A stretch of DNA of 64,000 bases from Mauremys mutica (lineage: Eukaryota; Chordata; Testudines; Geoemydidae): NCBI RefSeq assembly GCF_020497125.1, contig NC_059081.1, forward strand, positions 66,050,768-66,114,767, written 5' to 3'. Positions 47,158-57,660 of the stretch are shown piece after piece (the stretch's first letter is position 1; every line of letters begins with the position of its first letter). The translations under genes and the position numbers were made by a program. Below the pieces are notes generated by a model. The model was not told where the DNA came from and ran no database searches. It worked only from the letters and a program-made list of their open reading frames with translations.

Positions 47158-49254
47158 CATCAGGGAAACAAGTATAATAGTGGAGTTGTAGTGTCAGCCT
47201 CAGAATAACAGAAGTCAAAACAGAGCATCATAGGGGATAACAAAATCTATTGGAATAGTTGGAATAGTAATAGGCAACTTCAACCGCCTACATGTCAACT
47301 GAGATGAATACTGCCCAGATCTCTGAACAATTTCTTCTTGAAGCAGTTCATTCTGCAACACACAAGAGGAGAAGCTACTCTTGCCTTTATCCTAGTAAAA
47401 GCACTAGGCAAAGTAAAAATTTAGTTAGTTGAGAAATCAAGTGCACTCAAACCAGTGAGTGAAGCAGGCAATGGTGCTGTGTTTGAGGGAGAACTGCATT
47501 TGGTTTTGGGCATCAAACTTTGTTGAACACTGTGGTATAGACAAGGTTACATCATTTTCAACATCTGATGCAGAAAACATGATCTACACCTTATTCTGAC
47601 AGGGATCCTATCGTACTTTCTGGGTCATGTGTTGGCCATAGTTTGGCAATGTCTATCAACAGCCAAATTATGTTCAGCCACAGTTGATGTAGTCATGGGG
47701 GAGCTGTGCTTCACACTGTGTATATTTCTAGTGGATATAGCGCGCAAATAACATGAAGACACAGATAAGTGAAGGTGAAGCAAAGTCAGAGGCATAGGTA
47801 TCAATACAGAGGTGATTGATCTGTTCCAGCAACTAAATTATAATAAATCTGGCCTAATATGCTGGGACTGACACAGCTACAACTACACTGCATATAAAAA
47901 TATCATAGATAATCAATCATTAAAAGCAGCTACTGTACTGGAGGACTGGAATGGGGCCAATATTGCATCAAGCTTTTCAAAAGGGGCTAATGGTTCTCCT
48001 AGGAAATTACAGACCCTCACTTCTGTACCAGGAAAAATAGCTGCAAAGGTCATGAGGGGAAGGGGAGGGGAAAAGGAGAGAGAGAAATGTGATTACCATA
48101 ATATGAGAGGAACAAACCAGCATGAGCTTTGTAGATAAAAATTGTTCTATCCTAAGTTGTTAGAATTTACTGAAAGAGTTAACAAAGTAATGGTTATAGG
48201 AGAACCAGTGGGTATAATTTAGAGACTCAAAGGATTTTTTTCTTAATGGCCCCAGGAGACTATAAACCTTTACAGCATGAAAGACCAATACTTGTTTCAA
48301 GTTATTTGCCTCAAGGGACTGGAGAATATATTCATTTCCAAACGCTTCATTTTCATAAATGGAAAAAATAAACCACAAGAGTTTGTTCTTATTTTGGTGC
48401 CTTCGCTAGGAGACAGTAGGTCTGACTCTACTTTTGCTTTTACCTCTATAAATCAAGAATAACTCCAATGAAGTAGTCCTTGGAGTTCCACCAGAGTGAT
48501 AACTGCCTGTAGTATAGGCAGATTCAAATCCTAAGTAGATAAATGCCCCAGGCACTAAAATGAGACTAGCCTCCTTCAGCCACTCCACTGCTTTTCCTCT
48601 TGTTTAATTTCGGTGTGTCTCTCAAGCAGGTCTTTATCAGAGTTTTTAGCAGCCCTGGAGCACACAAAGCTCCATCACATAAGGGTTATTGATCTCTTTA
48701 GTTTCTTCTCTAAAGTGGTTCCCTTCAAATGCCAATAAGTCAACCAGTTGGAGCTGTGAGGGCCATCTACAAAAATCAGGATCAGACACTCCAGTTTACC
48801 AAGGAAAATGCTTTTTTTTTTTTTTCCTAGGGGAAACTATGGTTCATTGGATATAGCTAACATACCATGTTTGCATGCACTTAATCATTTTATAACTATA
48901 TTGAGTGCTTCTAACATTAAATAGGTTTTATAAGTAGTTGGTTATCTAGCTAGTGAGTGCTAAATGCAGTAGTAAATAAAACAAAGAATTCAAACATCTC
49001 AGAATGTAAGATGCTTTCTCAGCCATGCAGTAATTCCACCTGTCAAACACTGATTTTTTTTTAAATCAATTTGGTGACAAAGATTCCCATCTCATCTTTT
49101 GCAGTAGTTGCTACTCAAAATCTCGTCCGATTCTGCTCCCCTCAAGGGTGAATACAATCTTTTATTCTGAGTAAAGTGGGGATAATTTTTTTGGCTGCAA
49201 TTTTGTTTGCACACACTTCTAAATGTCAAAATATTGTTAAATAGAACTGTCGTC
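47158..49254. other. Sequence without recognised feature
   Basis: About 2.1 kb without gene or clear repeat; one T-run of about a dozen at 48812-48825. Confidence 0.4.
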
Positions 49255-49257
49255 TTA

Positions 49258-49538
49258 GCCCTGGTCAGTACTAGAAACTTTTGCTGATATAGTATTGTCT
49301 TTTGGGGAGTGGTGGTGGGGATTTTTTTTTGGGGGTGTGTGCAATATTTCTATGGCAGCAAAAAGCAGAGGCACTTATACTGACAAAAAAAGTGCTTTTG
49401 CTGGCATAGTTTCTCTCGCTCAGATAATTGATATAAGCTATATCAAGAAATGCACTTTTTCACCAGTAAAAACAATGTCTGTACTGAGAGGGATGGCCGG
49501 TGTAGCTATGCCAGCAAACCTCTCGCACTGATCTGGCT
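49258..49538. mobile_element. Harbinger-like MITE, 281 bp
   Basis: Left GCCCTGGTCAGTAC and complemented right AGCCAGATCAGTGC are diverged inverted ends; TTA flanks both sides (49255-49257, 49539-49541). Inner words ACTTTTGCTGATATAG and GTAGCTATGCCAGCAAA also pair approximately. Non-coding. Confidence 0.7.
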
Positions 49539-49541
49539 TTA

Positions 49542-50743
49542 GAAGCGAAGGATAGGGAGAAGAATCACTTTGCATTGGGTGATGGTCATTCCATGACACT
49601 GTATTTTACAGAACAAGTTAATCCAATTTTTGTTTGCAGAGATTGACTGGAGCCACAGCTTCTTCCTTTAGTGGAAAAACCCAGATTAAAATCTCTGTTT
49701 TCATGGGGTTAACCCATGAAGGACAGCGGTAACTGCTCGCGGTGATGAGAGCAGTAAAAGAAGTGAAGAGAAAAGGATCATTCTTTGATGTAGTGTTAAT
49801 ACTTTGCACTTCTATCCTTCCATACTGGGGACATTTCTAACATGCGCATCCTGATGCAAAGCCCTGTGACATCATCGGCAGTCTTCCTTACCACTAGCAT
49901 TGCATCTTTCACACAGCGTGTCATATCTAGTAGCTACAAGACAACAGTCATTTGCTGGGATGGAGGGCAGGAAGGAAGGACATATAGTACTTCCATGTCC
50001 TTCAAAATCAAACATTTTTGTCACAAAATGAATCTAATATGTGGACCCAGCTTTCGTTTCCCACACTCATAAGCATAAAACTTTGTTTGCATGAACACTC
50101 TCTAAAGGTAAATAGAAAGTGATGCAAACACATTGAACAGAAATTTAAAATTTCCAATTCAACAAAATGTTAGCAAAAAGTTTTCCCCACTATATGCCCA
50201 TTTCTAATCATATCTGTAAAAAACTCCTGCTGTTCTGAGGTTAAGGCAGTTAAAAAAAAAAAGATTGTGTAGTTGAAATCTGTTGGGTTATACATATGTT
50301 CATTAATTTTATGTGTTCTCCGTTCAATTACTATGTTGCTAAACATGGACTACAAATCAAAAATAGAGGCTTTTAAAACATGTGACAAATTTGTTTACAG
50401 ACTGCCTATAATCTGAGATAAATATGCATTTTATAGCCCTCTACAAGAAGAGTTCCTTAATTAGTTAAATCTAATTTAAACACTAACATAATTGCCGTCG
50501 ACTACTAATTGGTTCCTGGGACCTTTAAAACAACTATAATTTTGCCAAACATGAAATTACTATTAATAAATATTATAGCACACTATAGTTGTAGGCATTT
50601 TCCTCTTCTAAAAGCTAAATACCCTAATAGAACACACTGTGTAAACAAATAAGTGGCAAGAGATTAAGTAAACTTCTCTTGTTTTAATGCAAAATTGAGA
50701 AACAACCCTTAAAAGTGAAGTTTTCCCTCTGAAAAATGGCTGT
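49542..50743. other. Single-copy-looking interval, AT-rich
   Basis: No gene or repeat recognised. 50280-50600 is rich in TAAT/ATTA words (TTCCTTAATTAGTTAAATC, CTACTAATTGGTTCC) and may contain conserved non-coding DNA. Confidence 0.35.
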
Positions 50744-50747
50744 GTAC

Positions 50748-51846
50748 TGTGACAGACCCAGACCAGTGGGATACAGGAGTCTGGTAGAGACAGGGCCGCC
50801 CAGAGGGGGGGGCAAGAGGGGCAATTTGCCCCAGGCCCTGAGCCCCACAGGGGCCCCCACCAGAGTTTTTCGGGGCCCCTGGAGCGGGGTCCCTCACTCG
50901 CTCCGGGGGGCCCGGCAAACTCTTGTGCGGGGCCGGGCGCAGGAGCTTCTGCCGCTCCCGGTCTTCGCCGGCGGCGGGTCCTTCCGCTCCGGGGCGGAAG
51001 GACCCCCCGCCGGCGAATTACCGCCGCCGAGTTCAGCTCGGTCTTCGGCGGTAATTCGGCGGCGGGGGGCCCTTCCGTTCCAGGACCCGCCGCCGAAGTG
51101 CCCCGAAGACCCGCGGCGGGGCCCCCCTCTGCCGAATTACCGCCGAAGACCGGGCTGCGCTTCGGCGGCGGGTCCCGGAACGGAAGGGCCCCCCCGCCGC
51201 CGAAGACCCCGGGCCCCCGGAATCCTCTGGGCGGCCCTGGGTAGAGAGCAAATATACTGGTCACTGGATGAGTAGCTTTCTGTTCCCTGAGTGACCAGAG
51301 CAGGGGCTGCACTAGAGTAATCAGGAACCTGCTAGAACCAATTAAGACAGACAGGCTGATTAGATCACCTGCAGCCAATCAAGGCAGGCTAATCAGGGCA
51401 CCTGGGTTTAAAAAGGAGCTCACTCCAGTCAGGCGGGGGGGGAGCCAGAGGAGAGGAAGTGTGTGAGAGGAGCTGGGAGCAAGAGGCACAAGGAGCTGTG
51501 AGGGAGAGGGTGTGCTGCTGGAGGACTGAGGAGTACAAGCGTTATCAGACACCAGGAGGAAGGTCCTGTGGTGAGGATAAAGAAGGTGTTTGGAGGAGGC
51601 CATGGGGAAGTAGCCCAGGGAGTTGTAGCTGTCATGCAGCTGTTACAGGAGGCACTATAGACAGCTGCAGTCCACTGGGTCCTGGGCTGGAACCCGGAGT
51701 AAAGGTGGGCCCAGGTTCCCCCCAAATCTCCCAATTCCTGATCAGACACAGGAGAAGTTGACCCAGACTGTGGGGAAGATCACTGAGGTGAGCAAATCTG
51801 CCAATAAGCACAGGACCCACCAAGGTAGAGGAGGAACTTTGTCACA
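50748..51846 (+). mobile_element. Solo LTR-like element split by a hAT
   Basis: Begins TGTGACAGACCCAGACC and ends AACTTTGTCACA, so TG...CA ends with a TGTGACA/TGTCACA inverted repeat. It is flanked by 4-bp duplications GTAC (50744-50747, 51847-51850). Removing the internal hAT leaves about 640 bp. A TATA-like GGTTTAAAAAGG lies near 51407-51418. No gag, pol or env sequence is seen. Frames at 51429-51761 on both strands are not genes. Confidence 0.7.
50791..51239 (+). mobile_element. CpG-rich hAT, 449 bp, inside LTR (copy 1)
   Basis: Terminal inverted repeats CAGGGCCGCCCAGAGG and its exact complement, flanked by perfect 8-bp duplications GGTAGAGA (50783-50790, 51240-51247). The interior is extremely GC- and CpG-rich with repeated, inverted modules such as GGCGGTAATTCGGC and CCGCCGAAG. 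The 256-residue minus-strand frame across it (50608-51378) and the 179-residue plus frame are composition artefacts. No transposase. Confidence 0.93.
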
Positions 51847-51850
51847 GTAC

Positions 51851-52189
51851 ATATGGACTGTTTAGCCAGTAGCTCTTCCCTCTGGGTGTGTTGAAAGTCA
51901 TATGCACTTACTTTCTCCCCGAACACTACTACATGAGAACTGCTCTGATGCCCCAGGCCACTTATTGAGCCCTGGCATCAGCACCATGAGGAACCCAAGA
52001 TGCACTGATGCCTAAATGCAGCTGTCATGACTTCCCCAGCAGCAATGTAGGGACCAGAGTCTGTACACAGTAACCACTGGCCCTGGAAGAGCTCCCAATG
52101 GCACAGCTATTCATTATTAGGGACTATATTTTCCTAATAATGAAAAGGACAGAAAAAATGGCAAATTCCCTGGTTTGCAACATCCTGAT
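51851..52189. other. Short unassigned interval
   Basis: Nothing recognised. Confidence 0.4.
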
Positions 52190-52345
52190 GAGGCAGGAAA
52201 GTACTGTTTAGAGACGGGGACCTGAGGCACAGACTGGCTAAGTGACTTGCCCAAGGTCACACAGAAAGCTTGCGGTGGAGCAGGGAAGTAAACACAGGTC
52301 TCTCAAGTCCTAGTTTAGAGCCCTAACCACTGAACACCACCATTT
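52190..52345 (-). repeat. MIR SINE, minus strand
   Basis: Contains CTAAGTGACTTGCCCAAGGT followed by CACACAGAAAG and CCCTAACCACTGAACACC: the near-complete complement of MIR from its core to its tRNA-like head. The best MIR copy in the window. Confidence 0.9.
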
Positions 52346-53689
52346 CCTCTTGCTTTGCTCACTGGATTCTTTTATAATCTAGTCTTCTGTCAACTCGTTC
52401 AAAAACATTCTAAGAAATCAGAGGCAAGTTTTAGCCTTGCTGAAGACATAGTAATTAGAACCTACAAATGTTTCATAAATTGGTTCATTATACACGTTTC
52501 TCCTGGAAATGAGATGGAACCCAAACAATTTGTGGCTCACCCTGCTGCTTATGTACAGATTAGCATCAAGCTGGCCACTCTGCAGGCCCTGCTCTGGGTT
52601 ACTGTGTTTTAACTCTACTTAACATTTGAAGATGGAAGCTACCAGGAAGCACCAAGCTTATGCAGAATTTGGTTGGCCACCTCCTTAGCAGGCCTTATCA
52701 CCAAGAACAGCCTTCATTGGCTCACAATCTGCTTCTGATGTCAAATCAAGGCCTGGCTCCTGATCCTTTTCAGAACCGAGCTACACCAGAGATTGCTTTT
52801 CCATCAATCAGTTGCCCTCCTTTGGGACAAGGCAGCTGATAAAACCTAGGGGGAAGGCACATGAGCTAGATAAAGAATACTTGGTTGAGAGAAATGAGTT
52901 GCCAGAGGAGAGGTGAGTGAATCGAAGTCTGACTCATTTTAGAACAAGTTACAGAACCCACCTATTTAATTAATTAAGCTGTCGCCCAACAACCAACAGA
53001 GCTAATAAAAAACCTCACCAAACTGAGCTTTCTTCACCCAGCCAGGTTCTGGAAAAGAATCCTCTATGAAGTTAACTTCGGATGTCAGAATGCAGAACTG
53101 AGTTGGTTGTTCTTTGTTCAGACGCTATGGAGATAAATGCAATGTGGGTTTTTAGTGCTATGTTACATATTTTATCAGCAGCTTGGCTGCTTTGTATTTT
53201 ATCTTGTACAGCATTCACAGATGAATACCATCTGGTCTGGTGATTTATTCCTCATGAGATTTTCAAGTTGTTCCATTACCTCTCACTTAAATTTTTCTCC
53301 TCCTAGTTCCACATGATCATTGGTTATAGAAATGCATGTGAGATATGCATTTCCCTAACATACACTCATGAGACAGACAGATGACTGCTGAAAATCATTT
53401 AACCTCTCTGCTGGTCAAGAGGGGCTATGGTCACATATGCTGCTCTTTCTCAGTATTATAGGAGAAACTTGTAGCAGGTCCTATGGAAAAGATGGTATGT
53501 GATCATGTAATTAAAGATTGTTTTATAAATTGTACACACAAGGAGGTAGAACTATGTTTGCAGAAGCAATCTTACCCTGGAAGTTCCTACCATGTAAGTG
53601 CTTGATCCTGAAACCTTAATACCATTGTTTCAATGTAATGTCATACTTTGGGCTATTTTCTCCTCATATTTTCTTTTTTACTGACAACT
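52346..53689. other. Sequence without recognised feature
   Basis: About 1.3 kb with no gene or clear repeat. Confidence 0.4.
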
Positions 53690-54108
53690 TATTTTTTTTA
53701 CTAGAGCTAGTCAGGAATTTTTTGACAAACATTTTCTAGTTTTAGAAAATGCTGATTCATCAAACCTGAATCAGTTTAGTTTCGACATATTTCTCAACTC
53801 AAAAAGTGTTGGAAAAGGTTCAAAATTTGGCCTTTTTTTAAAATGAAAAAATTGACTTTGTTTAGAAATTTAAGTTAATTACAGTAAGATTTTTTTAATG
53901 AAATTCTCAAAATCAAAATGAAACATTTTGAAATTGTTGATATGAAATGCTCTGATTGTACCAAACTAGGGGTTTTTTTCTTCCCAGTTCATGAAAATTT
54001 TCAAGATTGACTTTTTGTTCCAATTCAGGATAAGAAAATATTTCAAAATATTGATGATTCTTGCATGAAGAAAAAAAAATACTCTCACTCATCTCTACAG
54101 CTTACTTC
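53690..54108. repeat. AT-rich dispersed repeat, about 420 bp
   Basis: The longest member of the TTTTGA/TCAAAA-type family: AGAGCTAGTCAGGAATTTTT at the left, words such as GGTTCAAAATTTGGCC, AAACATTTTGAAATTG and AAATATTTCAAAATATTG inside, CTCACTCATCTCTACAGC at the right. It may be a degenerate element with partly inverted halves. Confidence 0.45.
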
Positions 54109-54119
54109 TATCTATCTTA

Positions 54120-54417
54120 CAGCTTGTCTGCACTACCACTTAAGTCTATGTAATTTGCGTTGCTCAGGGGTGTGAAAAAGCCGCCACCCCCCTCCCCGAG
54201 TGATGTAAGTAACATTGACTTAAAGGTGTCTACACCGTGCTGTCAGCAGGAGACGCTCACCTGCCGACATAGTTTCAGCTTCTCTTTGAAGTGGAGTAAT
54301 TACATCGATGGGAGAGCACTCTCCTGTCGGCACAGCACATCTTCACCAGATGTGCTACATCGGTGTGGCTACATCAATGCAGCTGTGCTGATGTAGCGCA
54401 GTAGAGAAGACAAGCCC
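54120..54417. mobile_element. Harbinger-like MITE, 298 bp
   Basis: Left CAGCTTGTCTGCACT and complemented right GGGCTTGTCTTCTCT are inverted ends; TTA flanks both sides (54117-54119, 54418-54420). Internal inverted words include CAGCACATCTTCACCAGATG and ACATCGGTGTGGCTACATC. Non-coding. Confidence 0.75.
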
Positions 54418-54457
54418 TTAGGTTCTTATATTGCCTCTATCACCAAATATCTGAGCT

Positions 54458-54789
54458 CATAGATGCCAACTCAGTGGGTGCTCCAGGGTTGGAGCACCCA
54501 GGGAAAAATATATTAGTGGGTGCTTAGCACCCACTGGCAGCCAGCTCCCCTACTACTCCTCAGCACCTCCCCCCCCCATCAACTCTTCTCACTCCCTCCC
54601 AGAGCCTCCCACCCACCCGCCGTGACCAGCTGTTTTACAGCATGCAGGAGGCTCTGGGAAGAAGGGGGAGGAGCAGGGATAGGGCACACTCAGGGGAGGG
54701 AGCAGAAATGGGAGGAAAGAGGAAGAGCGGGGCCTGGGGTGGACGGGGAGTTGAGCACCACCTGGGCCCAGAGGAAGCTGGCGTCAATG
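54458..54789. mobile_element. Non-autonomous hAT, 332 bp
   Basis: Ends CATAGATGCCAACT and, complemented, CATTGACGCCAGCT. Perfect 8-bp duplications TCTGAGCT (54450-54457, 54790-54797). Interior has a GTGGGTGCTTAGCACCCAC hairpin near 54515-54533 and a GC-rich centre. A different family from the other hAT elements here. The 120-residue frame crossing it is not a gene. Confidence 0.88.
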
Positions 54790-54900
54790 TCTGAGCTAGT
54801 CACAAACTTTATTATACTGAACCTCACGACACTCCTGTGCTGTAGGGAAAGGCTATTGTCCACGTTTCACAAACGGGACTGAAGGACAAGAGATGCTCGA

Positions 54901-55107
54901 GATACGTATATGCCACAATAAAATACCTGCAGCTGGCCTGTGTGTCAGCTAACTTGGGTTCATGGGTCTGTAAAATTGCAGTGTAGACATTGCAGCACAG
55001 GATCCAGCCTGAATCCGAAATCTACACTGCAATTCTACAGCTCCGCAAGCCTGAGGTAGCTGACCCATGCCAGCCGTGGGTGTTTAATTGAAGCGTAGAC
55101 GTACCCC
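54901..55107. mobile_element. Palindromic MITE, relative of 1754-2054
   Basis: Shares TAAAATTGCAGTGTAGACAT, GGATCCAGCCTGAATCC and the GCGTAGACGTACCCC right end with the element at 1.75 kb. Left end degraded; no clear duplication. Confidence 0.6.
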
Positions 55108-55205
55108 AAGTGATTTGCCCAAGGTCACTCAGATGGGGTGGAATAGGCAGTTGAATCCTGGTTTCCTGAGTCCCAGCTTAGCACCTTAATCATTGGGCCA
55201 TTTTT
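55108..55205 (-). repeat. MIR SINE, minus strand
   Basis: AAGTGATTTGCCCAAGGTCA, then TTGAATCCTGGTTTCCTGAG and AGCACCTTAATCATTGGGCC: complement of MIR. It abuts the MITE to its left. Confidence 0.75.
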
Positions 55206-55239
55206 CTTCTCCTTAACGAACATAGAGCCTAACCATGAG

Positions 55240-55913
55240 CAGGGCCGCCCAGAGGATTCCGGGGGCCCGGGGTCTTCGGCGGCGGGGGGCCCTTCCGTTC
55301 CGGGACCCGCCGCCAAAGTGCCCCGAAGACCCGCGGCGGGAGCCCCCTGCCGCCAAATTACCGCCGAAGCGGGACCCGCCGCCAAAGTGCAGCCCGGTCT
55401 TCGGCGGTAATTTGGTGGCGGGGGGGGGTGTCCCCGCCGCGGGCCTTCGGGGCACTTCGGCGGCGGGTCCCGGAACAGAAGGGGCCCCCCGCCACCGAAG
55501 ACCCGGCTGCGCTTCGGCGGCGGCGGCGGTGGGTCGTGCTTCCCCCCCGCCCCGGCCCCAGCCTCTTACCCGAGCGCGTCTCCGGCGGGGCCAAAGCTCC
55601 GTCCCGCTCAGAGCCGCGTGGTGAGGGGGCGGGGCTGTGAGCTCCACGCCAAGTGGAGGCAGCTGCCCCGCCCCCTCCCCATGCCGCTCTGAGCGGGACG
55701 GGGCTCAGGCCCCGTTGGAGCTCCCAGCCCCGCCCCCTCACCACGCGGCTCGGGGCGGGGCTCAGGGGCTCAGCCGGAGACTCGGCGCTTGATGCGCTGA
55801 GGCTCCAAGAGAGGGGCGGAGGCGGGAGCCTCCGCTCTTCTCTTGGGGGCCCCTGCGGAGCCCGGGGCCCGGGGCAAATTGCCCCCTTTGTCCCCCCCCT
55901 CTGGGCAGCCCTG
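55240..55913 (-). mobile_element. CpG-rich hAT, 674 bp (copy 2, inverted)
   Basis: Ends CAGGGCCGCCCAGAGG and, complemented, CAGGGCTGCCCAGAGG. Perfect 8-bp duplications ACCATGAG (55232-55239, 55914-55921). Its GGCAAATTGCCCC end is on the right, whereas in the copy at 50791 it is on the left, so the two copies are inverted. Longer interior with several GC-rich inverted modules. The 100-200 residue frames on both strands are artefacts. Confidence 0.93.
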
Positions 55914-55921
55914 ACCATGAG

Positions 55922-56190
55922 TACCAGCACTGACGTCAGTGAGCGGTGCAGGTGTTCCAAGCTGCTCAGAAGGTGGTATGTAGTTTATGTTCCAATCCAT
56001 AAACATCACTGGGCAGGGATTCTAGTCTTCCCACACCACCGTACTGACTCAGCGAAATGCTGTAGAACACCACTAGAATGTGCCAGGTTTAACTTTCTCC
56101 TTCTGTCTTTACCTTTTCCTTAAATATGCAGGTGGAAAAAAAGTAGTGGGCCGGCTCCTCAGCTGGTGTAAATGATCATAACTCTAATGC
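55922..56190. other. Short unassigned interval
   Basis: A half-copy of the 34963-35040 palindrome (GGCTCCTCAGCTGGTGTAAA) at about 56152-56171. Otherwise nothing recognised. Confidence 0.4.
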
Positions 56191-56225
56191 CTTCACAATC
56201 TTTAAAAAGCAACAAAGAGTCCTGT

Positions 56226-56300
56226 GGCACCTTATAGACTAACAGAAGTATTGGTGCATAAGCTTTCATGGATGAATACCCACTTCATCAGACGCATGTG
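56226..56300 (-). ncRNA. Hammerhead-ribozyme-like motif in 3' pseudo-LTR
   Basis: Minus strand 56291-56262 reads CTGATGA, a stem-loop GTGGGTATTCATCCAT, GAAA, then a GC-TTAT-GC mini-stem. CUGANGA and GAAA around stem II are the hammerhead core. Departures from the canonical form: an extra A between CUGAUGA and stem II, a G-U closing pair, and A where the conserved U before the cleavage base is expected. Hammerhead motifs in PLEs are established; this copy is probably inactive. Confidence 0.6.
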
Positions 56301-56304
56301 CTCA

Positions 56305-57650
56305 GCAACCAGTTGTGCTGTGGCATCATCAGGGATACTGTTCCTGACAGCTTGTATTCCATCTATGTGTGGGATGTTTGTGTAGAGAGCCCTCCACATC
56401 CCTGGTGGCTAGGATGGTGTTTTCTGGAAGATCACCAATGCATTGTAGTTTTCTAAGGAAATCAGTGGTGTCACAGAGATAGTCGGGAGTGCTGGTGGTG
56501 TAGGGTCTGAGTAGAGAGTCCACATATCCGGCAGTCCTTCAGTGTGCCAATTCCAGAGATGATGGGGCATCCAGGGTTTCCACGTTTGTGGATCTTGGGT
56601 AGTAGACAGAATAACTCCGGTCAGGGCTGTAAGGGTATGTTGATTTGTTCCGGTGTTAGTATAGGGAGTGTCCTGAGTAGATGGTGCAGTTTCTTAGTAT
56701 ATTCCTCGGAGGGATCTGAGGAAAGTGGCCTGTAGAATTTGGTGTTGGAGAGTTGTCTGGCAGCCTCCTTTTGGTAGTCAGACCTGTTCATGATGATAAC
56801 AGCACCTCCTTTATCAGCCTCTTTGATTATAATGTCAGGATGGTTTCTGAGGCTGTGGATGGCATTGCGTTCTGCACGACTTAGGTTGTGAGGCAAGTGA
56901 TGTTGTTTTTCCACAATTTCTGTCTGTGCACGTCGGCGGAAGCATTCTATCTATACGTCCAGACTGTCATTTTGACCCTCAGGAGGAGCCCATGTGGAGT
57001 TCTTCTTCTTGTGCTGTTGGTGGTGGTGGGGGGTATCTGCGTATCAGTGCACTGTTCAGTGTTATCTAGGAAGTATTCTTTGAGTCGGAGACAGTGAAAG
57101 TAGGCTTCCAGATCACCGCAGAACTGTATCATGTTCGTGGGGCAAAAAGAGAGTCCCCAAGATAGGACAGACTCTTCTGCCGGGTTGAGTGTGTTGCTGG
57201 ATAAATTGACGATATTGCTGGATGGGTTAGGGGTACCACTGTTGTGGCCCTATGTGGCAGGTAGGATTTTAGACAGCTTACGGTCCTTTTTCCTTTGTAG
57301 AGAGGTGAAGTGTGTAATGTAGATCTCCTGTCCTATTTTAGTAAAGTCTGTTTGTGTGGAAGGTTGGTTATTTATGAAACTCTCCAGGTTGGAGAGTTCT
57401 TTTTTGATGTTTTCCTGTTTGCTGTATAGGATGCTGATCAGGTGGTTCCTCAGTTTCTTTGGTAGTGTATGGCATAATCTCTCACTGGTCTGTGCAGTAT
57501 GTAGATAGCAATGGATTTTTCACCTTCAGTCCGTTTGGTATGATGTCTATTTGTTTGCATTTGGAAAGGAAGACGATGTCTGTACATGTGCAAGTTTCTT
57601 CTTGAGGTTGATGGATTTCCACTCCATACGGCTAAATGCAATGGCTTGCA
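56305..57650 (-). pseudogene. Penelope-like reverse transcriptase remnant
   Basis: On the minus strand, in several frames: EWKSINLKKKLAHVQT (about 57600), NPDI-type block HPDIIIKEADKGGAVIIMN (about 56840-56785), the KIHKRGNPGCPIISGI block (56604-56545 region), DTTDFLRKL and DVEGSLHKHPTH (canonical DVxSLYTNIPH, RT motif A region; about 56480-56360), then GIQAVRNSIP. The order matches PLE RTs. Frameshifts and stops interrupt it, motif A is damaged, and the sequence stops before the catalytic YxDD-type motif. Not functional. Confidence 0.82.
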
Positions 57651-57660
57651 TGGTGTCAAG

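Noticed and set aside
46177..47218. Glycine-rich 112-149 residue frames
   Set aside because: They translate the GGTTGGATGGGG tandem array in the hAT in several frames; periodicity comes from the DNA repeat.
50608..51378. 256-residue open frame on the minus strand, the longest in the window
   Set aside because: It runs through the CpG-rich hAT and LTR-like element, is proline/arginine/glycine-rich, and has equally long frames on the other strand; composition explains it.
55213..56123. Several 124-200 residue frames on both strands
   Set aside because: All lie in the second CpG-rich hAT; overlapping frames on both strands with low-complexity residues.
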